A DNA stretch of 64,000 nucleotides from Dastarcus helophoroides (GCA_028583605.1 CM053333.1:31945976-32009975); one strand, 5' to 3'. Positions 11,227 to 23,395 are shown, numbered from the stretch's first letter. Made by a program: numbers and translations. Notes: generated from the letters alone by a model not told the origin.

Positions 11227-11278
11227 TGGGCCTAAGTGCTGACCTAATTCTAGGCAACCCACCCTAAATCCAGAACCA
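11227..11278 (+). mobile_element. Remnant of the non-LTR 3' terminus
   Basis: GGGCCTAAGTGCTGACCTAA, then TAGGCAACCCAC and AAATCCAGAA, match the reverse complement of the 3' ends of the two RNase H-bearing elements at 20075-20130 and 62680-62740. This is a third insertion, in the opposite orientation and reduced to the 3' end. Confidence 0.55.
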
Positions 11279-13240
11279 ATCCGAAGGTTCTTTTTTCAAA
11301 TTTTTCAAAAATAATTTTTGCTTCCCACTGAACCTAATCCCACCTAGGTCCATGCTAAATTCGATGAAACTTCAAAATTATTAGAAAAATAGGTAATGTA
11401 GGATTTAAAACACACAATTGGGTGCTTTAACTTGTAATTGATGGAAATCCAAATTTCGAAAAAAAATGTCGAAATTTTACTAAGCTCTGTTTTGCTACAA
11501 TGAGTTAATAAATTCGAATATTCAACTTATTTCTCGACATGTCGACTTAAGACTCGAAATTTGAAAACTATTTTTGAAACTTGAAACTTCAAAATGTCTG
11601 AAGACTCGAAATCTAGAGACAAGTTTAACCTCGTTAACTTATTCTTTACAAATTTTGAATATATTTGTTTTGAAATTTTCAAATCTTTGCAAAAATACTC
11701 TTTATCAAGGCGAAAACTGAATGTAGGGGTTGCGACCCCGGACATTTAGTTTTATATTAAGCCATTTCAGCAAAAAAATTTCTACTCGCCATCAGGTGAC
11801 CTTTTTGTTGTACTAACAAATTAGATTTAGAAGAAAGTGTTCTGTATTCTGTAATATTTCTCGTAGGAGGCAGTGAATTCATCTGAACCGACGCGGGGGT
11901 CTAAAGAGTTGTAGGACATAAAAAATCGCTATGCCGCTCGATGTTGAAATAATAAATTATAAGTATTTCATTTTTTACTTCCGCACACACGCTGAGTAGA
12001 GGACAAAAAAGCTGGTATGATAATAAAGCCTCTGCCGCGTGTTTTATTTGTTTATTATCCGAGTGACAACTACAAACACATGCTGGCGTTATTGAATTGT
12101 ATTTCTTTGCTCTATTCGCAATATTTTTAGGCAATTTGCATATTTCGCATTGCACATCATCGTTAACCTTGACCTTCACGGTGAGTGATTTTATTTTTGT
12201 CGTCTATCGTATTTTTACGCTATCGTGCCGGATTTTTGCAAATGTGTTCAACATCTTGACATTTAAAAATAGCCATGGCACGTCGAACTATATTAAATAT
12301 GAAAAATTAAATCCGTAAAAAGGCACCCCTTATTCTTAAAATATCGAGAGGAGACAGCTTGCGTCTTATTTTTTATCGCTTCAGTTTTTTAAGCATAACA
12401 AATCATATGGAGGTATATCTGGAACATCTGGTAAAAAAATCGGCGCGCTCTAACATTCGGTGAGTTCCGGTAGGACCAAAAACATAGATAATGGTGTCAC
12501 ATAAGGTAAATTACGACGAATTTCGTCAAAAGGTGGGCAAGTGTCTAAAATACTTAGATTATGCTAAAAATTAATATTGAAAGACGCGGTTTCCCTAATT
12601 TTAAGCAGCCTGGTGTTTTAAAAATACTTCATTCCAGCCCAAAGCAGGCAAGGCTCTTTCACCTTTAACGAAGAAACATAAAAGAATTTAACAGGGTCAG
12701 TCAGCAAAGTGTAATAGTATTAGGGGGAATCAACGATTGTGAGCACAGGACCGGACTCATTCTACCACTTTTTATTCTATCGCGATTTGTTTAGGAAATC
12801 TGTCGATCAACCGGCGTAGGAGTATCTAAATCAAAAAGTGGCTACAAAAAAACAGCTACAAAAAAGTAAAACGCGTGGATTTGACAGGACATAGGAGAGA
12901 AGCTTCAGCTTAAACGCAAACATTAAGAAAATAAAAAGAATTTTGTTTGCGTTCATTTCATGGCGAAGTTAGCAGCTAGAATTTGATTTTTAGTTTTTTC
13001 AAGTTTCGTTTTCATGGCAATCAAATTTTGGAGTCACTGAAGTATGTCTAGCTTGAATAGATTGGCTATGTATATTGGGCTATCAGTTGCCTTCTAAAGT
13101 TAAAAGTCGTCAAATTATTCGAATGTGATTTTTAAGTTCTATCACCTACAATAATTAAATTTGGTATTTTGATATACCATAAGTTTAAATCGTTGAATTT
13201 CCCGCCAAGATTCAGCTAGTAAAAAAAAATATTAAGCCCA
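11279..13240. other. Mostly unique DNA, no gene recognised
   Basis: Frames of 70-92 codons at 11527-11745, 11901-12179 and 12097-12318 overlap on both strands and show no domain. No RNA gene was identified. Confidence 0.4.
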
Positions 13241-14191
13241 TAGGAGGAGAAAAAATGAAAATATCCAAAACCAGAAAAGCCAAAACTTCAAGAAAAAGTC
13301 AAAGTGTTGGTGATAAAAGACGAAACTGTGAAAGGATTTTTTTCAAACTAAATCCAAATAAGTTCAAATTTGATAAAAGTGAAAATTAGAAACAATTGGA
13401 AAATTTAAAATTCGAAATTTTCAGAATAAGTCGAAATATCCAAAAAAAAAAAACGAACTGTTCAGAAAAGTCAGAATTTTTAACGAAAATCAGAGCCAGA
13501 TTTTTCAAAAAAAGTAGTCATTTTCAAGTAACTCATTATTTTAAGAAAAATCGAAATCGTGAAAAAAATTGAAATGAGCAAAAATCAAAAAGTTCAAACA
13601 ATTCGATATTTTCGAAAAAAGAAATTTTCAAAAATTCAATTTCTTATAAATAATTGAAATTTTTAAAAAAATCGAATTTTAATAAGACGAGATTTCTAAA
13701 AAAGTGGACATTTTCAAAAACGTAGAAATTTTGGCAATGTTGGAATTGTGACAAGTTAAAACTTCTACAAAAAGTCAAAATTTCGATAAACGACGAAATT
13801 GTGGAAGGATCATTTTTAATAAATGAAAATAAGTGAGAATTTGCAAAAGATAAAAATTGGAAGAAAGTGGAAAATTCAAAATTCAGAATTTTTAAAATAA
13901 GTCGAAATCTCCAAAAAGTCGAAATTTTGAATAAAAAAAGGTGAAATATTGAAAATGAATTCTTCGAAAAGTTGAAATTTTGATGATAAAAGGCGAAATT
14001 GTGGAAAAAGGTTTTTCTCAAAATATGCCAAAATTAGTAAAAATTTGAAAAAAGTAAAGAGTAGAAAAAATTGGAAAATTTAAAGTCTGATATTATCAAA
14101 ATAACATAAAATCTTGAAAAAGTCTAAATTTAAAAAATTACAAATTTCAAGTAGGTCAATGTTTTCAAAAATCGAAATTTTCAAAAATTCA
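13241..14191. repeat. Degenerate A-rich satellite-like DNA
   Basis: A-rich on plus (AAAAAGTCGAAATTTT), the reverse orientation of the 9.5-11.1 kb block. An early relative of the 339-bp unit is visible near 13940 (GTGAAATATTGAAAATGAAT). The 125-codon minus-strand frame is Phe-rich and not credible as a gene. Confidence 0.65.
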
Positions 14192-16277
14192 AACTTTCAG
14201 TCGAAATTTTTCGAATTTTAGTAAATGAGATTTACAAAAAAGTCGAAATTTTGAACAAAAAGAGTGAAATATTGACAATGAATTCTGGAAAGTTTAAACT
14301 TTGAAAAAAGTTGAAATTTTGATGATAAAAGACGAAATTGTGGAAGAAGGTTTTTCTCAAAATATGACAAAATTGGTGAAAATTTGAAAAAGTAAAGAGT
14401 AGAAAAAATTGGAAAATTTAAAGTCTGATATTTTCAAAGTAACATAAAATCTTAAAAAAGTCTAAATTTCAAAATTACAAATTTCAAGTAGGTCAATGTT
14501 TTCAAAAATCGAAATTTTCAAAAATTCAAACTTTCAGTCGAAATTTTTCGAATTTTAGTAAATGAGGTTTACAAAAAAGTCGAAATTTCGAACAAAAAGA
14601 GTGAAATATTGACAATGAATTCTGGAAAGTTTAAACTTTGAAAAAAGTTGAAATTTTGATGATAAAAGACGAAATTGTGGAAGAAGGTTTTTCTCAAAAT
14701 ATGTCAAAATTGGTGAAAATTTGAAAAAGTAAAGAGTAGAAAAAATTGGAAAATTTAAAGTCTGATATTTTCAAAATAACATAAAATCTTGAAAAAAGTC
14801 TAAATTTAAAAAATCATAAATTTCAAGTAAGTCAATGTTTTCAAAAATCGAAATTTTCAAAAATTCAAACTTTCAATCGAAATTTTAGGAATTTTAGTAA
14901 ATGAGATTTATAAAAAAGTCGAAATTTTGAATAAAAAGAGTGAAATATTGACAATGAATTCTGAAAAGTTTAAACTTCGGAAAAAGTTGAAATTTTGATG
15001 ATAAAAGACGAAATTGTGGAAGAAGGTTTTTCTTAAAATAAGCCAAAATTGGTGAAAATTTGAAAAAAGTAAAGAGTAGAAAAAATTGGAAAAGTCTAAT
15101 ATTTTCAAAATATGTCGAAATATTCATAGTTCAAATGCTCAAAAAAGTCAAAATTTTCAACAAAACTAGAAGTCAGATTTTTCAAAAAAAAAGTAATCAT
15201 TTTCGGAAAGTCAAAATATTGATAAAAGTCAAAATATTGATAAAAATCCAAATATTTAAAAAAGTCGAAAACTAAGAAATCAAAATTTAAGTAAGCCGAT
15301 GTTTAAAAAAGTCGAAATTTTGAAGAATTTCAATTTTCAACCATGACTGAATTTTTTTTTAAGTTGAATTTTAATAAGAGCAGATTTACAAAAAAGTCGA
15401 AATTTTGAAGAATTTCAATTTTCAACCATGACTGAATTTTTTTTAAGTTGAATTTTAATAAGATCAGATTTACAAAAAAGTCGAAATTTTGAAAATTAAG
15501 GTAAACATTTTGACAATGTTCGAATTGTGACAAATTAAAACTTCGAGAAAAAGTCAAACTTTAAACAATAAAAGACAACATTGTGAAAGAAGGATTTTCG
15601 CAGAATATGTCGAAATAAGTGAAATTTTGAGAAAAGTGAAAAGTAAAAAATCGGAAAATTTAAAATTCGAAATTTTCAAAATAAGTTGAAATATTTAGAA
15701 AAGTTCAAATGTTCAGAAAGTCAAAATTGTCAACACAAATCCAAGCCAGATTTTTCAAAAAAATGGTCATTCTCGGAAAGTCAAAATATTGAGAAAAGTC
15801 TAAATTTAAAAAATCAAAAATTTCAAGTAGAAGTCATGGTTCTTAAAAGTTGAAATTTTCAAATATTCAAATTTTTAAAAATATTTTTTTAAAACTCGAA
15901 TTTTAATAGAATCAGTTTACAAAAAACTCGATTTTTTTGGAAAAAAGTATAAGTTTTGCCAATATCCGAATTCTGAATAGTGAAAACTTTGGAAAAATCA
16001 AAATTTTGGTGATTAAAGACGAAATTTTGGCAAATGATTTTTCCAAAATACGACGAAATAAGTGAAAGAAGTAAATTTTAAAAAACATTTGAAGATTTTG
16101 AATTTGAATTTTTAAAATCAAGTCAAAATATTCAAAAAAGTCCATAATTGTCAATCGAAGTCAAATTTTAAAAAAAGTAGTCATGTTCCGACGTCAAAGT
16201 TTGAAAAAATCCAAATCTTGAAAAAAAACAGTTCAAATTTATAAAATCGATCATTAAAGTAAGTCAGTGTTTTCAGA
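14192..16277. repeat. 2.08-kb tandem duplication, unit 1
   Basis: It repeats almost base for base at an offset of about 2084-2085 bp (14192 to 16278; CGATCATTAAAGTAAGTCAG at 16248 and 18333). Within it a 339-bp period is marked by GTGAAATATTGACAATGAAT at about 14263, 14601 and 14940. A smaller direct repeat of about 85 bp, containing CAACCATGACTGAATTTTTT, lies near 15340-15450. Identical short frames in the two units reflect the duplication, not selection. Confidence 0.9.
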
Positions 16278-18365
16278 AGTCGAAATTTTTCGAATTTTAG
16301 TAAATGAGATTTATAAAAAAGTCGAAATTTCGAACAAAAAGAGTGAAATATTGACAATGAATTCTGGAAAGTTTAAACTTTGAAAAAAGTTGAAATTTTG
16401 ATGATAAAAGACGAAATTGTGGAAGAAGGTTTTTCTCAAAATATGTCAAAAATTGGTGAAAATTTGAAAAAGTAAAGAGTAGAAAAAAAATGGAAAAATT
16501 TAAAGTCTGATATTTTCAAAATAACATAAAATCTTGAAAAAAGTCTAAATGTTAAAAAATCATAAATTTCAAGTAAGTCAATGTTTTCAAAAATCGAAAT
16601 TTTCAAAAATTCAAACTTTCAGTCGAAATTTTTCGAATTTTAGTAAATGAGGTTTACAAAAAAGTCGAAATTTCGAACAAAAAGAGTGAAATATTGACAA
16701 TGAATTCTGGAAAGTTTAAACTTTGAAAAAAGTTGAAATTTTGATGATAAAAGACGAAATTGTGGAAGAAGGTTTTTCTCAAAATATGTCAAAATTGGTG
16801 AAAATTTGAAAAAGTAAAGAGTAGAAAAAATTGGAAAATTTAAAGTCTGATATTTTCAAAATAACATAAAATCTTGAAAAAGTCTAAATTTAAAAAATCA
16901 TAAATTTCAAGTAAGTCAATGTTTTCAAAAATCGAAATTTTCAAAAATTCAAACTTTCAATCGAAATTTTAGGAATTTTAGTAAATGAGATTTATAAAAA
17001 AGTCGAAATTTTGAATAAAAAGAGTGAAATATTGACAATGAATTCTGAAAAGTTTAAACTTCGGAAAAAGTTGAAATTTTGATGATAAAAGACGAAATTG
17101 TGGAAGAAGGTTTTTCTTAAAATAAGCCAAAATTGGTGAAAATTTGAAAAAAGTAAAGAGTAGAAAAAATTGGAAAAGTCTAATATTTTCAAAATATGTC
17201 GAAATATTCATAGTTCAAATGCTCAAAAAAGTCAAAATTTTCAACAAAACTAGAAGTCAGATTTTTCAAAAAAAAAGTAATCATTTTCGGAAAGTCAAAA
17301 TATTGATAAAAGTCAAAATATTGATAAAAATCCAAATATTTAAAAAGTCGAAAACTAAGAAATCAAAATTTAAGTAAGCCGATGTTTAAAAAAGTCGAAA
17401 TTTTGAAGAATTTCAATTTTCAACCATGACTGAATTTTTTTTTAAGTTGAATTTTAATAAGAGCAGATTTACAAAAAAGTCGAAATTTTGAAGAATTTCA
17501 ATTTTCAACCATGACTGAATTTTTTTTTAAGTTGAATTTTAATAAGATCAGATTTACAAAAAAGTCGAAATTTTGAAAATTAAGGTAAACATTTTGACAA
17601 TGTTCGAATTGTGACAAATTAAAACTTCGAGAAAAAGTCAAACTTTAAACAATAAAAGACAACATTGTGAAAGAAGGATTTTCGCAGAATATGTCGAAAT
17701 AAGTGAAATTTTGAGAAAAGTGAAAAGTAAAAAATCGGAAAATTTAAAATTCGAAATTTTCAAAATAAGTTGAAATATTTAGAAAAGTTCAAATGTTCAG
17801 AAAGTCAAAATTGTCAACACAAATCCAAGCCAGATTTTTCAAAAAAATGGTCATTCTCGGAAAGTCAAAATATTGAGAAAAGTCTAAATTTAAAAAATCA
17901 AAAATTTCAAGTAGAAGTCATGGTTCTTAAAAGTTGAAATTTTCAAATATTCAAATTTTTAAAAATATTTTTTTAAAACTCGAATTTTAATAGAATCAGT
18001 TTACAAAAAACTCGATTTTTTTTGGAAAAAAGTATAAGTTTTGCCAATATCCGAATTCTGAATAGTGAAAACTTTGGAAAAATCAAAATTTTGGTGATTA
18101 AAGACGAAATTTTGGCAAATGATTTTTCCAAAATACGACGAAATAAGTGAAAGAAGTAAATTGTAGAAAAACATTTGAAGATTTTGAATTTGAAATTTTT
18201 AAAATCAAGTCAAAATATTCAAAAAAGTCATAATTGTCAATCGAAGTCAAATTTTAAAAAAAGTAGTCATGTTCCGAACGTCAAAATTTTGAAAAAATCC
18301 AAAATCTTGAAAAAAGTTCAAATTTATAAAATCGATCATTAAAGTAAGTCAGTGTTTTCAGAAGT
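16278..18365. repeat. 2.08-kb tandem duplication, unit 2
   Basis: The second unit has 339-bp markers at about 16343, 16686 and 17024 and the same ACCATGACTGAATTTTTT pair near 17425-17535. Differences from unit 1 are mostly single-base length changes in A/T runs, so the duplication is young relative to the background satellite. Confidence 0.9.
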
Positions 18366-19260
18366 CGAAATTTTCGAAAATTTCAATTTTAAAATATAAT
18401 GGATTTTTTTTCTAAGAGTGGTACTTCTCTTTCATTTAAATATTGATTTTTCTCTTCTCAAATATTTTCTCGAAATGGAGAATAGAGAGTCGAGTTTTTT
18501 TATATTTTGACATTATGAAATCTCATAAATTTTTAGGAGGTCTGCACGGATTTGGGTTTTTTAGAAGGGTAACATTGGAAAATCGAACCCCGTTATTCAT
18601 GGATTTGAGTCCGGTCCTGGCTTTATCGCAATATTGGCGCGCGCGCGAAATCGTATGTGCCACATCTGCCAATAATGTAACCACGTGCTCCTCTATATCA
18701 AGTTTGCCAAATTTACCCCTCGCATTGTGCAGTTATCTACCCTTTGAAATAAAACCCATCGTACTGATATTGATTATGATATTTTAACACGTCACAAAGT
18801 TTACAGAAGCGGGAAACTCGATGCATTATATTTAGAAAAGAATTCACCTAACCACCTTTTGGATTATCTAAATTGAAACCCACCCTTGCGTATTGCGGTA
18901 TATCAAACGCCATAAACCATAATCAAACGCCTATCGTTTAACTTGACGATTTTCTTTCGTTCGGTTTCCAAGAAAAAAATTGACCAGTAAATGGCGCCAA
19001 AGCCGAGCAATTGTAGAAATTTGTTTTATTTGTAGTCACCGTAAGCCACAATATTCATAAAATATAAAGCAAGTGTTGAAGCTACGGCTAGACGCGGTCT
19101 GGGAACTGAACCGTGGTCGGTTCCACGGCACCGTGACCACGCTAAGAAGCAGGAAATTGAGGAGAAATATCGCACTGAGACCGATATTTCACATTGCTCG
19201 AAATGTACGTGTTTTTGTGCAGTTTCTGTTCTTTGGTGCCCTTCGTAATCCTAATACTAA
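18366..19260. other. Unique, less AT-biased DNA, no gene recognised
   Basis: A 114-codon plus frame (18443-18787) includes a short GC-rich patch, GGCGCGCGCGCG, near 18635. No domain is recognisable and there is no splice context or homology I can name. A weak possibility is a fragment of an unknown gene or element. Confidence 0.35.
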
Positions 19261-19440
19261 ATACGAAGGTGCGTTTGCCTGTCCGTCTGTTTACTAGCTT
19301 TTCACTGCTTAATTACCGAATTGATTTCGACGAAAATTGGCACATATGTTCCTTGCGACCGGGAATAGTTAGTAGGCTACATTTTATTTCGGGAAACTGT
19401 TCCAGATGCTCCCAAACTAATACTGTAGCTGGAAAATAAA
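19261..19440 (+). mobile_element. Short interspersed repeat with CGACGAAAATTGG core, copy 1
   Basis: CTGTCCGTCTGTTTAC, then TTACCGAATTGATTTCGACG, AAAATTGG, TTCCTTG, CTCCCAAACTAATACT. The same order of blocks occurs at 47909-48110. TCTGTCTGTCTG followed by CGACGAAAATTGG is a combination I recall from dispersed non-autonomous repeats in insect genomes; the class cannot be settled by eye. Confidence 0.55.
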
Positions 19441-19450
19441 AAACCAACCT

Positions 19451-20087
19451 TGATTTAAATTTGAAATTTCTTCTTTTGAGTTTGCTTTTTCTTCTTCTTG
19501 GTCTCTATCTTTTTCTTCTTCCTAGTCGTCCTTTTCTTCTACCTAGTCTTCTTTTTCTTTTTTTCTCCCTAGTCGTCATTTTTTTTCTCGTCTTCTTCGT
19601 CTCCTCTTTCTTCTTCTTTTTCTTCCTCTTCTTCCTCTCTTGTTTATCCTTCTTCTCCTCCTCTATCTTCTTCTTCCCAATGTTCTTCTTCTTCTTTTTC
19701 TCCTTCTTCTTCTTCTTTTCCCCCTTCTTCTTCTCACTCTTACTCTCCTCCTCCTTCTCCTTTTCCCCCTTCTTCTTCCTATTCTTATCCTCCTTCTTCT
19801 TCTTCTTTTTCCCCTTTTTCTTCCTAGTCGTCAGTTTCCTCTTCCTAGTCTTCTTCTTCTTTTTTTTCCTAGTCGTCATTTTTTTCTAGACTTCTTCGTC
19901 TCCTTTTTCTTCTTTTTCTTTTTTTGTTTTTCCTTCTCCGCCTCTTCCTTCTTCTTCTTCCCAGTGTTCTTCTTCTTCTCCTTCCCCCCTTCTTCTTCTT
20001 ATTCTTCTCATCTTCCTTCTTCTTCTTTTTCATCCTAGTTGTCATTTTCATTTTACTAGTCATCTTCGTCTCCTCCTGGATTCTGGA
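19451..20087. repeat. Polypyrimidine tract 1 (CTT/CTC-rich)
   Basis: About 630 bp almost entirely C/T on plus (TTCTTCTTC, CCTCCTTCT) with recurring CCTAGTCGTCATTTT interruptions. Long Leu/Phe/Ser frames on plus and Lys/Glu frames on minus are compositional. Confidence 0.95.
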
Positions 20088-21110
20088 TTTGTTGTGGGTT
20101 GCCTAAAGTTTAGGCCAGCACTTAGGCCACCCTTTCCTGGCCCATTGTGCTATCCCCGCGATTGAGGTGTCCTTGGTCATTCATTCAGCCACCCAACCTT
20201 GTTGAGAAACTGAAGAACGTCCCTTGGATGCGCCTCTCTCAAACTGGCCACACTAGGCCAGAAGTCCCCCAGCGTGGATCCTCTGATTGATGCTAGTGCC
20301 GAGCTAGTGTTCGACACTCTGATCTTCTTCTAAACATCCTCTGCAGCTTGGGTCGTTTATAATTCCCATTCTGTGGAGGTGTTTGTTTAATCGACAGTGA
20401 CCTGTCCATATCCCTACAAGTTTTCTGAGATTATTCCTTGAAAGTTGTAGACACAGTTTTGCCCTTTCCCTGCACGGCATTCTAATGAATGCGTGAGTTT
20501 GTCGGCATGTTGTTATTGATGCCCATATGGCTTTGTGTTTACGATAAATTTCTTCGTTAAGTAGGGATCTTACGGTTGATCTCGCCAAGGGAAGCGTTGG
20601 TTCTGGTCCAACGAATTGTCGCTCCGAAATCTTCCTCGCCAGTTTGGCAGCGCGTTCGTTTCCCTCTTTTCTAGAATGTCCTTTGATCCATATTAGATCA
20701 ATTGCATTCTCTTGTGATAGACGTTCTAAAGCTAGGTGGCAGTTCCATACCAGCACTAAGTTTGTTTTCACATTCCTTAGGGCCTTAAGGGCTGTCTGGT
20801 TGTCCGTCTTTATTTGGATATATTTTCCTGTAATGTTCAGTTGCGTCATTTGTTCGGCGCTATATAAAATTCCCAACATCTCCGCTTGAAAGATTGTTGG
20901 GTATTTATCTAACTTAATACTTATATTTAGGTTCAGGTCTTCCGAGAAGATTCCTGTTCCACTGCCCGCATTTGTTTTCGATCCATCCGTGTATATACTT
21001 ACGTCTGGTATCCTTGCTTGTAGTTCATCCATTTTTATGCGGTAGGATTTTGTGAAGTTATATTTCACCGGTAGATGGTTCATCGGCGCACACAGAGTAG
21101 GTGCCTTTTG
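20072..21110 (-). mobile_element. 5'-truncated non-LTR retrotransposon, copy 1
   Basis: Read on the minus strand this is the 3' end of a non-LTR element: RNase H domain, Cys/His-rich tail, short 3' UTR, then a terminal short repeat (AATCCAG units). It breaks off upstream at about 21110 within pyrimidine-rich satellite. It is very similar to 62672-63735. A C-terminal RNase H followed by a Cys/His motif is seen in I-, LOA- and R1-type elements; the clade is not resolved here. Confidence 0.85.
20304..21083 (-). pseudogene. Non-LTR ORF2 C-terminus: RNase H plus Cys/His tail (inactivated)
   Basis: A 259-residue fragment of the pol protein. In retrotransposition this domain removes RNA from the RNA-DNA hybrid. 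Visible motifs are YTDGSK (Asp33), QAEMLGIL (Glu68), IKTDNQ (Asp94) and IKGHS (His136). The fourth catalytic acid is missing: the motif reads NERAAKLA where NERADKLA (Asp146) is expected and is present in copy 2. The tail GHCRLNKHLHRMG with CRGC is the start of a zinc-binding Cys/His block. Relative to copy 2 an 11-bp deletion near 20300-20310 shifts the frame right after EDQSVEH, so the tail and stop are lost. No reverse transcriptase part is present. The antisense 81-codon frame at 20644-20889 is a shadow. Confidence 0.88.
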
Positions 21111-21570
21111 GAGTTCGTTACCTCCTCCTTCTTATTCTCCTTTTATTTTTCCTTCTCCTCCTTTTTTTCCTTCTTCTTCTTAGTCATCATTTTTTCTTCC
21201 CAGTGTTCTTCTTGTTCTTCTTCTCCTCCTCCTCCCCCTTCTTCTGCTTCTCCTTCTCTTCCCTGACCCTTCTTCTTATTATTCTTCTCCTCCTTCTTCT
21301 TCTTCTATTTCTTCCTTCGTCATTTTCTTTTTTCTAGTCTTCTTCGTCTCCTCTTTCTTCTTCTCCTTCTTGTCCTTTTGTTTATCCTTCTCCTTTTACT
21401 TCTTCTTCTTCCTAGTCGTCATTTTCTTCTTCCCAGTGTTCTTTTTGTTCTTCTTCTTATTCTTTCCCTCCTCTCCCGTTCCCCTTCTTCTTATTCACCT
21501 CCTCTTCCTCATCCTCCCCTTCTTCTTCTTCTCCTCCTTCTCCTCCTTCTCCCCCTCCACCTCCTTCTTA
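21111..21570. repeat. Polypyrimidine tract 2
   Basis: Continuation of the C/T-rich DNA on the other side of the retroelement, with the same AGTCGTCATTTT-type interruptions. The non-LTR copy appears to have landed inside one longer tract. Confidence 0.9.
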
Positions 21571-21745
21571 GAATTTTGAGTTGACATTAGATTTCGAACT
21601 TTCAGGATTGGAATCAACAGTTTGAAATTAAAATCAACTTGGAGATTAAAATTTTATTTTGGAAACTTTTCCAGAACTAATATTATAGGCAGAAATAAAT
21701 TTCGAAATAAAAAACCAATCTGAGTTTAAATTTGAAATTTCTTCT
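21571..21745. repeat. Spacer unit of the polypyrimidine higher-order repeat
   Basis: Begins TAGAATTTTGAGTTGACATT, continues with GGAATCAACAGTTTGAAATT and CAGAACTAATATTATAGGC, and ends GAGTTTAAATTTGAAATTTC just before the next tract. Close copies lie at 22442-22612 and partly at 19380-19470 and 22897-22990. Confidence 0.85.
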
Positions 21746-22441
21746 CCTTAGTTCTCTTTTTCTTCTTCTATTTTCATTTTCTTCTTGGTCTACTTCTTTT
21801 TATTATTTCCTTTTTTTTTGGTCTTCTTCTTTTTCTTTGTCGTTTTTTTCATTTTTTTCTCCTGCTCCTCCACCTTCTTCTTCTTCTCCCCCACCCTTTT
21901 CTTCTTCTTCTTCTTCTTCTTCTTCTTTTCTTCTTTTTCTTCTTCTACTTCTTCTTCTTTTTCTTCCTAGTCGTCATTTTCATTTTACTAGTCTTCTTCG
22001 TCTCCTCTTTCTTCGTCTCCTCTTTCTTCTTCTCCTTTTGTTTTTCCTTCTCCTCCTCCTCTTCCTTCTTCTTCCTAGTTGTCATTTTTCTCTTCCCAGT
22101 GTTCTTCTTGTTCTTCTTCTCCTTCTCTTACTCCTTCTTCCCCTTCTTCTGCTTCTTATCCTTTCCTCTTTTCCTTCTTCTTCTGCTTATTCTTCTCCTT
22201 CTTGTTCTTTCTCCTTCGTCATTATTTTTCCTAGTCTTCTTCGTCTCCTCTTTATTCTTCTCCTTCTTCTTATTTTGTTTTTCCTTCCCCACTTACTTCT
22301 TCTTCTTCCTAGACGTCATTTTCTTCTCCCCAGTGGTCTTCTTGTTCTTCTTCTTCTCTTCCTCTCCTCACCCTTCTTCTCATTCCCCTCCGCCCCTTTT
22401 CCCTTCTTCTTCTTCTTCTTCTTCTTCTTCTTCTTCTTCTT
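21746..22441. repeat. Polypyrimidine tract 3
   Basis: About 700 bp of CTT/CTC-rich DNA ending in a pure CTT run (22405-22443). The 265-codon Ser/Leu/Phe frame across it has no domain and is compositional. Confidence 0.95.
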
Positions 22442-22612
22442 CTTGGAATTTCCAGTTAACATTCGATTTCAAGATTGGAATCAACAGTTTGAAATTAAAA
22501 TCAACTTGGAGAGTAAAATTGTATTTTGAAAATTTTTCCAGAACTAATATTATAGGCCGAAAGAAATTTCGAAATAAAAAACCAGTCTGAGTTTAAATTT
22601 GAAATTTCTTCT
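22442..22612. repeat. Spacer unit, second full copy
   Basis: TTGGAATTTCCAGTTAACAT, GATTGGAATCAACAGTTTG, CAGAACTAATATTATAGGCC and GAGTTTAAATTTGAAATTTC, in the same order as 21571-21745, about 870 bp later. Confidence 0.85.
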
Positions 22613-22896
22613 GCTTAGTTTGCTCTTTCGGTTTCTTTTCTTAATCTTCTTCTTCTTCATTTATTATTTTCTTCTTGATCTTCCTCTTTTTCTTTGTCTT
22701 TTTCATCTTCTTTTTCTCCTACTGCTGTTCCTCCTCCTCCTCAATCTTTTTCTTCTTCTTTTTCTTTTTCTTCTTCTATTTCCTCCCCCTCTTCTTCTCC
22801 TTCTTTTTCTTCTTCTTCTTCTCCTTCTTTCTCTTCTTCTTCTTCTTTGTCTTCTTCTTCTTTTTCTTCTTCTTCTTCTTCTTCTTTCCTCCTCTA
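22613..22896. repeat. Polypyrimidine tract 4
   Basis: CTT-rich tract flanked by spacer copies on both sides, completing the tract-spacer alternation. The plus-strand frames of 71-111 codons here are compositional. Confidence 0.93.
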
Positions 22897-23395
22897 CTTG
22901 GAATTTTGACTTAGAATTCGATCTCGAAATTTAATAATTGGAATCAAAAGTTTGAGTTCAAAATTAACTTGGAGGTTGAAATTGCATTTTGGAATTTGAA
23001 CCCAAAATGTTGAGTTTTTACAAAATTTCGAATGTTACCGTAAATTTCCTGTTTTTCCCACATTTCGACTTTAACTACAAAATTTTACTAAGCCCAGAAA
23101 CTTGAATGTTCAATTTTTGCGATTTAACCTCGAACTTGAGATTAAAATATTATAAGAAGAGTGTCCAAAAATTTTGCGGATATACTCAAAAATTCGAAAT
23201 TTTTGGAAAAAATTAGTTTAAAAAAAATGTCACTTTTTCAATTTCGAGTTAAAAAAAAAGGGAATTTTAAGAACGCCATCGGAAGTTTCCAGCGAAAAAG
23301 TTTGAGTGTTAACTCGAAATCTCGATATATTTTTTTTGAAATTCAGAATTAGAATCGAAAAGTTGAAATTTCGAGATACTTACTAATAACTCGAA
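22897..23395. repeat. Partial spacer then degenerate A/T satellite
   Basis: TTGGAATTTTGACTTAGAAT and GGAATCAAAAGTTTGAG begin another spacer, which decays by about 22990 into AAATTTCGAG-type words. No gene. Confidence 0.6.

Noticed and set aside
13644..17377. Phe-rich minus and Lys-rich plus frames identical at two positions
   Set aside because: Identity follows from the 2.08-kb duplication; both strands are open, as expected for A/T satellite.
20644..20889. 81-codon frame antisense to RNase H (also 63264-63509)
   Set aside because: Mirror of the conserved sense frame; the sense strand has the known motifs.
19461..22934. Leu/Phe/Ser-rich frames up to 265 codons, and Lys/Glu frames on minus
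   Set aside because: Products of CTT/CTC tracts; overlapping frames on both strands and no membrane-protein pattern beyond composition.
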